From NCBI RefSeq assembly GCF_015832195.1, contig NC_052046.1:15740161-15804160 (forward strand): DNA of 64,000 nucleotides, given 5' to 3'. Below the pieces are notes generated by a model that saw nothing but the letters and a program-made list of their open reading frames with translations, was not told the DNA's origin and did no database searches. Numbering within the stretch: the first letter of the stretch is position 1; each line of letters begins with the position of its first letter. Positions 50,349 through 60,972 of this stretch are shown one piece after another. This DNA is from Motacilla alba alba (Eukaryota > Chordata > Aves > Passeriformes > Motacillidae). The position numbers and the translations under genes were made by a program.

Positions 50349-53300
50349 AAAGATCTATAGAGAAAAGTTTTCGAGCTGAAAAATAAGTGAAATGGAATTC
50401 CTATGTTACTGGCATCCATTGACACAAGACAACATCTAAATGGATTTCAATTTGCTTTAAGGAGTTCTTGGATCTGTTGGATGCTTTTTTTCCCCTAATC
50501 TGTTCTTTCCTCTTCAACTTGTAAGTGGTGAAAGTACATATAAAAAAAATTAAAGATAATTAGTTGGTAGGATGGGGCTGATATTACATTTGTGAAGACA
50601 CTGAAGGCATAAAACTCAGGAGTGCCTTTATCCAGGTTAAAAAATTACAAAAGGTTTTCAAATATATGTGTTTTTCTCTACAAAACAGGACATAACTGGG
50701 ACCACTTACATCAGTCCTTCATTTCCTGCCAGGTCTTCCTGAAAGAATCTGAAGTAACTACACAATCCACAGTTTTTTAATTCTCAAGTCCAAGAGACGC
50801 TCTTAAAAATATATGCTACACAAAAGGACAGTGTTTTGAAAGATATATGGATAACTCTGATATTTATTGTTGTGGCTGTCAGGAGGAACAGTAGGCAAAT
50901 TTGGGTGTGTTGGTTCCAGCAGTAACCAGCCAGGAAACTCAATCTCACATGCCATCACTGTGATATCTTTTGGACAAACTGTGTCTTTTTGGAGCAAAAA
51001 TCTTCTCTAGCCAAATTACATGTTTACCAGACATTTTGGGTTAAAACCATAAACAAAAAAGCATCTGGAGAATTTCAATCTGAAATGATGGAAGATAAAA
51101 AAAACCACAATTATAAGATGTTGAGTATGGTTTGCAAATCTTAGTGGTTTTGTCCTTAAATTTTTGTATCATGCCATGGTCCACGGAAGAGTGGAAGACT
51201 GAAAAAGATAATCAGTCTCTTTGCATTTCAATTGGATTCCTTCTGTACTCTTTTAGACTGCTGGTAGTTTATGTTTTATCTGTAAAAACTGAAGTAGAAC
51301 AAATAGTACCTATTAACTCTAACAAAATAAATGCATACACTTACATGTTTTAAGTAAGTGTATGCTTCAGCAATCATAAACTGTATTTAAAGACTAGTAG
51401 CATATTAAAATATCAAAAATTAGTATGAAATAATTAAAATGTCCAGACATGACAATATATCTGAGAACATCCTTCTTCAGTTTGTGTTAATTGTTAAGGT
51501 TATCTTTTTTTTTTGCTCATGTTGTTGGTGACATAATTTTGTTGTATTTTTTAATGGTCATAAAAATATTATCTATTATAACAGATTTTTTAGCTGTTTT
51601 CACTATTTGACAGTTTTGACAGACATTATTGATTTGGTCGGCAACTGTGGCTAACCAGAAGGGGACAATGTGACAGTTTTATGTAACAAAAGGCACAGTG
51701 TCATGTCAACTGAACTAAATGTTGTACAAAGTGACAGCAGGACAAAAATGCCTTTCAGACTTAATTTTCTGCTTCATTTTTTCTACCATCAATACGTAAG
51801 GCAGTGCAGTAGGTGACACAAATTAGCAGGATAGAGCAAAAGGTCTATCCCTGTTTCTGTTGCTATACTTGACTTCCTTCCATGAAGGTAATCTCCAATT
51901 ATTTAAAGTGTGAATGGAAAAGAAGAGTAGCTTATAGTAATCAACCTACCTGTTTAGGAGAAAATATATCCCTTATCAGGATTCTTTATATTTTTCTCCT
52001 GAGTGGCTTTTTGGAAAAGATGAAAGAAAAAAGTCCCCCATCTGCCAGGTCATGCCTACAAGACACATTCTGTCAAGTCTTAAAAGCAACAAGAGCTTTG
52101 CCTGTGGGATACCTATAATTATTATGTGGAGCAGCCTTGCGCCTGCTGTAGCTCATTGTTCTGCTAACACAAGCCGAATGAGAACAGTGGCTCCAGGCTG
52201 TGAGTTGATAAAGTGCAACTTTTCGATTTTGCTCTTCTATGGCTGTAGCATTGTGCCGAGTATGTGAGTGACATCTTTGGCCTTCCTTTGGGCTGAGCAG
52301 ATTGAATCTGTCACGCTGAGTTAAACAATGACTAGGGGACACAACCTTAGCAGGGCCTGTCATTTTTTCCCACTAATTCAATCTACATTTAATCAATGAA
52401 AGTAATTTCTTGTTTGTTTAAGTCTCATATCCAACGGATCTAGAGGATCCTGAAGTACTGCACCGCCACCCTGACCTTCTCCCCCACTAGAACTTGGACT
52501 AGTATATCAAGAATGGAATTAGTGAAAATTGCACATTTCAAGGTTGTCATGTTGCTCACAATATATTTAGTCTCCTTTTGTGTTTATATGTAGAATCTGA
52601 GTGTCATTTTCCAGTTCAGTTTTCTCAGAGATTCAGTGCAAAAGAAATTGGCTGAAGCTATACCACCAAGAGCAACAGCAATGGACTGTTAAGAAATAAA
52701 ATGCGCCTTCTTATAGGAGCATTCAGTGGTTGCCAGATGTATGTCTCATATGTAAAAATCCTAACAGGAGGATATTTCTTCCTAGGTATAGGCTATCACT
52801 GTTATTGAAAGTAACCAGTAGTGACTTATGCAAGTTCAAGGACTTTATTGATCGGTTTAGCTGGTCTTAATCAGGATCTGTCTTCTTTTCCACTCATAGT
52901 GATTAAATAAGTCTAAGAGAGCCTGACATCAAGTCTTTGACTTTTTATTGGTTCGCAGTAAGTGCTGCGCTCAGCACTTCGGTAGCCAGCAATTGCTAGG
53001 CAGAAAGTTAAAAACTCAAGGAAAGTTTCAAAAGAGAAAAAATTCTAAATCTGTACAACATGTTAAATATATCAAGGAGAAGCAAGAGATCAAGTATAGG
53101 TTTTCATGCTTTCTGAATGTTTCAGGGTTTTTTTAATAAACTGTACATTTTAAACAAAATAAAAGGGGAAAATTAGTGGATGTCTAATCAAAAATATGAA
53201 CAGGAAAAAAAAGCTGTAATTTTGAGTTACATTCAATATTTTAACCTGATTTTGCCTGGCTATTCTTGGGAAAATTGTGGAGAGAAAACCAAGCAAAAGA

Positions 53301-53459
53301 AAAGATTCAACTATGATTTTCAAGCAATATGTATTTTCTCTTTAAAAAAAGTATAAATCTATAAATACACTTACATATAAAGATATTTTCAATAATTGAA
53401 TGTGTTTTTCTAAAGGTATGAGCAGAAATTGTAAACATGCTCTCTACCTGATTATTCCC
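50349..53459. other. AT-rich unique DNA, no gene seen
   Basis: No repeat family seen. The block about 52080-52370 is of balanced composition with several CpGs and open on both strands, but unassigned. A perfect 8-bp-stem hairpin lies at 52960-52979. Confidence 0.55.
52960..52979. other. Perfect inverted repeat, 8-bp arms and 4-nt loop
   Basis: AAGTGCTG (52960-52967), loop CGCT, CAGCACTT (52972-52979). GC-containing arms in an AT-rich setting. No function assigned. Confidence 0.8.
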
Positions 53460-54520
53460 TTTGAGAATACCAGGCTGGAAGGGGAACTCAAGGATCATGT
53501 GGTCCAATCTATCTTGGCAAAAGCACAGTCTAGACAAGATGTCCCAGAACCCTCTTCATATGAATCTTTAAAGTATTCAACATTGGGGAACCCATCACTT
53601 CTCTGAGGAGATTGTTGCAACAGCTGATTATCCTCATTGTGAAAATTTTTCCTCTTGTGTCCATTTGGAATCTCCTTAGGAATAGCTTGTACCCATGAGA
53701 CTCACTTTTATGCAACTCCCTGTGGAAAGGTCTTTCTGCAGGATGAATTTTCTTTCCAAAGTGTCCACTTCCCCTCTCAGTTTGGTATCATCAGCAAACT
53801 TTTATCAGGGTTTGTCAGGATCCCGCCATGGATCACTTATGAAGAAATCAAACAGTGCTGGGCCCAAAGCTGATGCCCGGGGACCCCACTTGTAACAGGC
53901 TGCCAATGAGAAAAGGAGCAAGGCACCACCACCCTCTGAGTGCTGCCTGTCAGCCAGTTCCCCGCCCACTGCATGGACCGCTTCACTAGACTGTAACACA
54001 CCAGCTGTTCTGGGAGGAGGCTTTGACAAAGCATACCAAAACCCTAGGAGAAATCCAGGCAGACCATGTCCACTGCTAGTCCCATTTAGCTTATGAGGTT
54101 ATTCTGCCCTAGAAGGCAATCAGGTTTCTCTTCCACAGTTTGCTCTTGGTGATTCTGCACTGGCTTTTCTCAGTCATGTGCTACATATGACTTGTGACAG
54201 TCCCCAGGAGGACTAATTCTAAAACTTTACCAAGGACTGAAGTAAGGCATGAGCCTGTGGTTTCCTGGATCCTCTTCTAAGCCCTTCTTGTTGATATAAG
54301 GGGTATTAATGCCAATTGATGCAATTGGTGGTATTAAACAATGGGGCAACATTAGCCTTTTCCCATTTTTCTCAGATATGCCTCAATCTCCTTGATATTT
54401 CTAAGATTATGGAGGGTGGCCTTGCAATGAAGTCAGTTCCCTTAACACCCTCTGGTGGATAGTTTTAGGGCACATTGATTTGTAGTCAAAACTTCTTGGA
54501 CATTTTCTCCTGGCAGGCAA
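53460..54520 (-). mobile_element. CR1 LINE fragment with reverse-transcriptase active-site relic
   Basis: Older minus-strand CR1. From its 3' end at about 53460 (antisense 'ggctggaaggggaactcaag') it runs through the 3' UTR and ORF2 into the RT domain. On the minus strand near 53800-53880 one reads ASALGPALFDFFISD, the block preceding the RT catalytic loop. The loop itself, K-F-A-D-D-T-K-L, is encoded with FADD at 53787-53798, after two in-frame stops and with a frame change from the ALFDFF block. Upstream (53930-54520 on the plus strand) is decayed RT palm/finger sequence. The region between the 3' UTR and the RT core appears shortened. The 5' limit is uncertain. Confidence 0.85.
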
Positions 54521-55380
54521 TGTCCCTCTTGTGACTCCTTATCAAGCCAGCAGATACACATCTCAGTACTCCGTAACAGAGTCACCCACTATGTGCTCTT
54601 GTTCCATTTGGTGGAATACTGTGAGTGTTTCTAATACAGTTTCTCCTTGCAGACCTTGCTCATGGGTTAAAGCTTCAAATCTGGTCCTGACTGCAAAAAA
54701 TCAAAGAGTGGAGATTGAAGCACAATCCTGTTTGTATGGGTCATAAGTTGTTGTATTTTTGGTGATGTCCCTCATAGGAACATGGTTCTAAAACCACTTG
54801 TCTTTCTCAATCTTGGCCCCTCCAATAGCACACAGCCTTTTAACTGTTTCCTTCAGTGTTTCCTTCAGTTCAGATGGCTTGTGCAACAAATATGTACACA
54901 TTTTTTGCAGGTCCTTGCCTTTTTTCTAGAAGGGTCTGTGCACTTATTACGACCTGCTGGCTCCACTGTCTCCTTCCTTATCTACTCCATCTGAGTGTAA
55001 GCATAAGATCTCTCAGTGGCTTTCTTTGTAGAAACACTGATTCTAGCTCTGAGGTAAGTGTTCACCGTCCTTACAGGGACCTAGAGCATCTCCCTCATTT
55101 GTGGCACTATAGGCAGTGTGCAGGGACCACACTGCATCCTCTTGATTCCTGTTTGGCCTCCCTGGTCTCAACTCTACTCAGGGGTAGTCGCTGTTGGCAA
55201 GCCCAAGCTACACCAGACTCCCTTGCTGGAGCTGCCAGCTTCAGCTGGGACTCTGTGCTTTCTGTTGGATTTCCCTGACTCTGGGAACACTGCTGTACCC
55301 CTGGATCCAGCACCCAGTAATAGAACTTACTGCTGCCACCTCTATGTACCTCAAGACTGAGTCCTTGTTTAATGCAAAAC
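54521..55380. other. GC-richer block between two CR1 copies, unclassified
   Basis: Composition resembles the flanking CR1 sequence and it holds the longest open frame of the window (54856-55278, plus, 140 codons), but I cannot match any piece to CR1, an LTR or a host gene with confidence. It could be the 5' part of the element at 53460, another old transposon, or unique DNA. The open frame has no domain I recognise. Confidence 0.35.
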
Positions 55381-57240
55381 GATCACAGAATAACAGAACG
55401 TGCTGAGTTAGAAGAGACTACAGGGATTGTTGAGCCCAGCTCATGGCCCTACACAGGACTATCCCCAAGAATCACACCATGTGCCCAAGAATATTGTCCA
55501 AACTCTTGAACTCAGGTTCCCTGGGGAGCCTGTTCCAGTGCCCAGTCTCTCTGTGAAGAATTCTTTTCTAGTAGCCAACCAATCCCCCCCCAGTCCCAAG
55601 TTTTGGCCACACCCTCAGGTCCTATCGCTGGTCTCATAGAGAGGAGATCAGTGCCTTCTCTTCCTCTTCCCCTCCCAAGGAAGTTGTAACTGCAATGAGG
55701 TCTTCCCTCAGTCTCCTCTTCTCCAGGCTGAACAGACCAAGTGACCTCAGCTGCCCTCACATGGCTTAGCCTCAAGGCTCTTCACCATCTTTTTTACCCT
55801 CCTTTGGATACTCTCTAATAGTTTAATACCTTTATTATGTTGTGGCACCCAAAAATGCCCCCAGCACTGAGGTGAGGCTGCCCCAGTGCAGAGCAGAGCG
55901 GGACAATCCCCTCCCTTGCCCGGCTGGTGATGCTGTCCCTGATGCCCCCAGGACACGCTTGGCCCTCCTGGCTGCCAGGCACTGCAGCAATGTTCAACTT
56001 GCCATGGACCAGAGCCCCAGGGCCCTTTCCATGGCACTGCTGTCCAGCCTCTCATTTCCCAGTCTGTCTGTACATCCAGGGCTGCCCCATCCCAGGTGAA
56101 AAATCAAAGAGCATGGGGTAGAGGATGGAGCCCTCCAGAACCACACTTGTGACAGGTCACAGGTCCCCAGTCTGATGTCACCCTACTCATTGTAACCCAC
56201 TGTGTGTGACCTGTGAACCAGTTGCTCACCCACCACAGAATGTGTTTATCCAGCTGTGTGCTGGAAGGATGGAAAGAAGGGTACAATGAGAGACAGAAAC
56301 AAAGATTTTAAATGAAATCCAAAAAGACTGCATCGACTGTCTTCCCTTGATCAAGTAGGTGGGTCACCTTGTAATAAAAGCAAGTAAGATTTGATAAGCA
56401 GGACTTTGCCTCTCATGACACTGTGCTGGCTATGACCAAGGATTGCATTGTCTTTCAAATATTTTTCAATACCCACCCACAATAATCTTCTCCACACTTA
56501 ACAGGCACTGAAGTGAGACAGACAGGCCTGTAGTTTCTGTGGTCCTCTTTTTTGCTCTTCAGGAGAATATTCACCAGCTTTCAGTCATTTGGGACCTTTC
56601 CAAATTCCCAAAACCACTGAAAAATCATTGAGAGAAGTTTTGCAATGACACCAGCCAGTTCTTTGAGGATTCTCAGATTAATCCCATCAGGCCCATAGAT
56701 TTGTAGGGATCCAGCTGCAGCAGCTGATAACTGCACACTTTTAGGGTCAACTGGGAGTTGATAATTTTTGCGCAGTCATGGTCCAGCTCAGGACATTAAG
56801 ACTCCCATTCCATCATCTGTGCTGAAGACAACAGAAAAGAATGTGTTAAACCTCTACCTTGTCCATGTCCCTGTTTGTGAGGGGACAATCCTCACTCTCT
56901 AATGGGTTTATGCCATTTTTTCACTACCTTATGCCATTAATATATTTGAGAAAAGTCTTTTTATTGTCCCTTACATTTTGGGCCAGCTTAAGCTCTGGCT
57001 GCACAAATTTTCTCCCTACAGTGACAAGCAGCATTTCTATGTTCTTCCCACGTCACCCAATCTTGCTTTCACTGGATATACATTTTTCCCTTCTTGCAGA
57101 AATCTTTTCCAAGAAAAGATTTCTATTCAGACAAGCAGCCTTCGCCCCATCTGCTTGACTTGGGATATTTGGATATCAGAATAACCTTCAAAGAACCTTG
57201 GTAGCATTCTAGACCTGCCTCGCTTTTTGTCTCAAGGAAT
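55381..57240 (-). mobile_element. CR1 LINE copy, about 1.9 kb, longest in the window
   Basis: Minus orientation. The 3' end is at 55381 (plus strand GATCACAGAATAACAGAACG, CR1 octamers in antisense, then 'tgctgagttagaagagac'). Moving right come the 3' UTR and the ORF2 C-terminus: the minus frame 55815-55997 gives REGIVPLCSAL-QPHLSAG, and 55747-55860 gives KLLESIQRRVKKMVKSLEA. Next are RT-region sequence (56200-56780, with antisense phrases such as 'aggcctgtagtttctgtgg' and 'atcccatcaggcccatagat') and the segment upstream of the RT (56860-57190, plus strand 'ttgagaaaagtctttttatt'). The ~56060-56250 part has lost the RT catalytic block seen in the neighbouring copy. The frame is broken many times, so it is dead. 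The 5' boundary is approximate. Confidence 0.9.
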
Positions 57241-58224
57241 TTTGCTTTATTCCGTCTTATTTATGTTAATAGGGAAGGTGTAGGAGGCTCCTTTAGATCT
57301 GTGAAGCTGAACAACTGGCAGAAAAACCCATTTCCTCAAATAATGCTCAATTCTTCTTCAAATAATGCTAAATCCCAGACTGAGAGCTAAACTGTTAGTG
57401 TATCACGCCAAAATAAGGACCAAATAGGCAAAATTTTCTGACCACACCTAATAGAGCTCCTTCATGGAGCACGGGAAGCCCCACCCACAGCCAAAGGGTA
57501 AGGAAGGACTTCTGCATTGTTGAGGGCGTTAGGTCTTTGTCAGCAGAAACTCAATCCCACAAAACAGCAAGCTCACTCAGCAGGGCTGTATGCTGGGGGG
57601 GTGCATACAGTAATGGTTTAGGGTCCTAATTTAATCTATCTCTGCTTGGCTTGCGAGCATGGAGTCAGGGTATAATAGCATTAGTAAGAATATATGACAG
57701 AAATAAAATAATATGATTTTATTCCAAGATAAATGAAAGGATTGTGTGGCAGGGAGGTTTCAAAACAATGTTCATTTGATTTTGGGAAGCAGTAACAATA
57801 CAGCACATCACTACATATGGTTTACCAGGTGCAGGCATTTGACATTCAAAAGAAACAAGGTGCTCAAAAAATGCCAGACAAATAAAAATGATTTTGAGGA
57901 AAACTAACATGACTAATTTTTTTTATGTTTTAAAATTTAACAAAAGTAATGCACAAACACATGGTTCCAACACCTTATGACTAGTGGAATATAGCATAAA
58001 AACTACTTAGAACTAGCAGAGATTTTTAAAATCCTTCCATTTATCAACAGATTTAGATCATAAAATGTGGACAGTTATTTCTATCATCTAACCAACTACT
58101 TTTGGAAGTGGCTCTAAAAAATTTCTGTTGGTAATATGATCTTATTTTTCTCTAAATCATTTGTCATTTTAATTACTTTTCAAGCATGTCCATACACTCT
58201 TACATGGGAAATGTACATACAGAC
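57241..58224. other. Unclassified DNA, no gene seen
   Basis: 57390-57660 is GC-richer than the flanks and begins TGTTAGTGTATCACGCC; it might be an LTR fragment but no second end, TATA box or polyadenylation signal is clear. The remainder is AT-rich unique sequence. Confidence 0.4.
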
Positions 58225-58494
58225 TTCTGAACAAGAGGCTGCAGAGCAGTTCCACAGAAGGTTTGGATATCAGGAGAATGTTGTTCACACGGAGGGTGGT
58301 TGGGAACTGGAACAGGGTCCCTAGGGAAGCAGCCATGGTATCAAGCATGTCTGATTTCAAAAAACACTTGGATGATTCTCTCAGGTACTCGATCTGTTTC
58401 TTAGGGTTGTCCTGTGCCAAGCCAGGAGCTGGACTTTGAAGATCCTTCTTTTTGGGTCCCTTTCAGGTCAGGGTACTCTATGATTGCATGATTT
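58225..58494 (+). mobile_element. CR1 LINE 3'-end fragment
   Basis: Plus-strand CR1 3' end of a different subfamily from the 37.5-kb copy. It runs from 'tggatatcaggagaatgttg', through 'ggtggttgggaactggaaca' and a CR1-type 'GAGCTGGACTTTGAAGATCC' segment, to a terminal CTATGATTGCATGATTTC tail. No coding capacity. Confidence 0.88.
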
Positions 58495-59632
58495 CAATCA
58501 GAGTGTAATTTAAGTTACTTAAAGTTGTTTGGGTTTTTTTAGCTGCTTCTCTCCTAAAAATCCCAGCAATGAAAGAATAGGACCCCAGCCCAACTGCACT
58601 AATGCTTCACAGCAAAGAAGACAAACACGTACTCCGTTGTCAGTCAGCCTGTACGAATTTGATTGAATAATCTTGGGTACACCTATAATACTCAGCATGT
58701 GTATAAATATTTGGCTGACTAATGCCTGCATTGAAGAGCAAGCTTCACTGCAATTTTTCTGTGGCCTGACCTGCCCTGCAAATTACAGAAGTATGTTCTC
58801 ATTCTGTTGGCAGCTTTTCCCTGTCACTGGAGGGGGATAAGCTGGATGTGAAGGATGACATACTGAAGCGAGCTACCAAATATTATATTTGAAACAGGAT
58901 CCAAACGTGTTTTCAGAATGTATTTATCTGGGGCTTGATTCAAGACCATCTCTCTGCAAATACTTCTTTCCTTCTCACATCTTTGTCAAATCTATTTGAA
59001 GTTAAAATTGTAGCCATATGTTATAAAAAAAATGTAAACGCAAAGAATGATAATGAAACTGAAGTGATAAATTATTCAAGTCCTGTCTTTAAACTCTTAC
59101 TTTTTTTGGTCAAAAAACAACAAAAAAGAGGTCCTAGAAAAAACCACAAATATTTGGGAAACAAGTGAAAATAAATTGTTAATTTGAGCTGTGCATCATA
59201 AGGAGAAAAAAATTTCTTGGTTTGTTTCAAACCCTTTTCTACCCCAGTATTTCCGGACCGCACTTGCACCTTCAGAAGATTCCCAGTATTCCTATTGTGA
59301 AATTCCTATTTTCTCCCATTCTCCCAATAGATGCCCGTGCACACCTTGCATAAGACCAATCAAGGAAAATAAAGCAGATGGCAACAGACAAATGACATAA
59401 GGAGAGGTAGCACCTTTGGCATTTTTATTTTAACAGTTTTCACTGTGCCTAGCACATTGAAGTGCTATAATAACATGATTAACAAAAGCAGTAGGAATTT
59501 AATATCCCAAGGAGAGAGTGTGTTGGGGAGGGGCCAGCCGAAGTTAGTACATGCCTTTAGGAAATTGCCACTGACCAGTTTGAAATACAACTGTTAGAAA
59601 AGAGAGGGAGAGATACTAGAGTGGGGAAATAA

Positions 59633-59660
59633 AAACAAACAAACAAACAAACAAACAAAA
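59633..59660. repeat. (AAAC)n microsatellite
   Basis: About six uninterrupted AAAC units. Confidence 0.93.
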
Positions 59661-59891
59661 AGACTGAAGTGGGAACAATTAGGTGCCAAGAAGGAGAGAA
59701 AAAACACAGAATCCTCCCAGAACATTCTCAGAAGTCTTGTTCCTGATTCACACAGTGAAGAGAATAACTATTCCCCCTTAGTCACCCCAGCTGCTGAGAC
59801 ACAAATGAAACAGAAAAGTGGTACTGATCATTTGTACTTTTTGTAGCTAAAATAAAAAAGTGAATGTTAATGCCTTTCATAGTTATTTCAG

Positions 59892-59895
<4 letters not shown>

Positions 59896-59940
<45 letters not shown>

Positions 59941-59970
59941 ATATAAACTAATATATATATATATTAGTTT
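59896..59970. repeat. (TA)n tract followed by AT palindrome
   Basis: A (TA) run of about 40 bp (59896-59935), then ATATAAACTA twice (59931-59940 and 59941-59950), then an inverted copy of AACTA as TAGTT. The interval 59945-59970 is a perfect 26-bp palindrome (AAACTA, alternating AT core, TAGTTT). Confidence 0.92.
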
Positions 59971-60485
59971 TTACATAAAAACCAATAAAAAACAAGTAAT
60001 TCTAAGAAATTCTAGTACTAATTAAAATTTCTGGATAACTAGATTCCATCTAGATTAATCATCAAAATGAAAGATCATACTCCTAAATGTAATGAATCCA
60101 ACCAGTAAAAAAGAAGAAACGGGGAAGGAGAGACCAGCTTGATTCCTCACAGATATTGTCATACAAATATCTTTTCCATGTTTTTCTGGTACATGGGCAT
60201 GGAAGTCTGAGAAGGAAATCAGCCATATTAAAAATATGTATAAATATATAATGCATAAATAAACATAAATATAATCTGTACTGATTGTGCAATGTTAGTT
60301 CTGGAACAGCTGTTTTCCTTTTTTTTCAACTAAATGCCAAAACTCTACTGGATTTACCATGATTATAAAAGCCATTATGAACAATTTCTGTCCATGATGC
60401 AAAATCATGATAATAATCACATTATTTATTTGCTTTGAAAGTGTGAAACACTGATCCTTGGTATAGTTAGGAAGCTAACTATATT

Positions 60486-60972
60486 TGCTGGTTTCAGCTA
60501 GGGTGGAGTTAATTTCTTTCACAGGGATTGGTAATACAGAGATGTTTTTGTTATTGCTTAGCAGAGCTTACACAGAGGCAAGGCTCTTTCTGGGAGGAAA
60601 CACAGCCAGGACAGGTGGCCCCAGCTGACCATAGTGATATTCCAGACCATGTGACATCATAGTCAGCATATAAGCAGGGGAGAAGAAGGAGGGAACATTT
60701 GTAGTATTGAAGTTTATCTTTCCAAGTAACTTTAAGTGTGATGGGGCCCTGCTCTCCTGGAGATGGCTGAACCCTACCTGCCCATGGGAAGCGCTGACTT
60801 AATTCCTTGATTTGGAATGTGCAAAGCAATGCTTTGTTTGTGTGTGCAGCTTTTGCTATGAAACTGTCTTTATCTCAACCCATGATTTCCATAGCTTTTA
60901 CCTTTCCAGTTCTCTGCCTGATCTCTTTGGTGGGGGAGCAAGCGAGTGGCTGGCTGTGGTTAAAAAACAACA
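60486..60972 (+). mobile_element. Solo LTR, avian ERVL-like
   Basis: A 487-bp element in plus orientation. It starts TGCTGGTTTCAGCTAGGGTG and 'gagttaatttctttcac', the well-known start of a widespread bird LTR, and ends with 'GGTTAAAAAACAACA'. Inside are 'ggaaacacagccaggacag', a CRE-like TGACATCA (60652-60659), a TATAAG box (60669-60674) and the conserved 'AACTGTCTTTATCTCAACCC' stretch (60859-60878) of the 3' part. The AATAAA-equivalent just before it is degraded (TATGAAA). I see no target duplication, so either mutation has erased it or the ends are off by a few bases. There are no retroviral genes beside it. The class (ERVL) is from recall of the family. Confidence 0.88.
60669..60674 (+). 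promoter_or_regulatory. TATA box of the ERVL-like LTR
   Basis: TATAAG, 10 bp after the CRE-like TGACATCA, the arrangement expected of this LTR's U3 promoter. Present activity unknown. Confidence 0.5.

Larger units (their letters stand above)
58495..60485. other. AT-rich unique DNA, no gene seen
   Basis: Short unrecognised frames only. Contains an (AAAC)n tract at 59633-59660 and a TA-rich palindromic region at 59896-59970. Confidence 0.6.
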
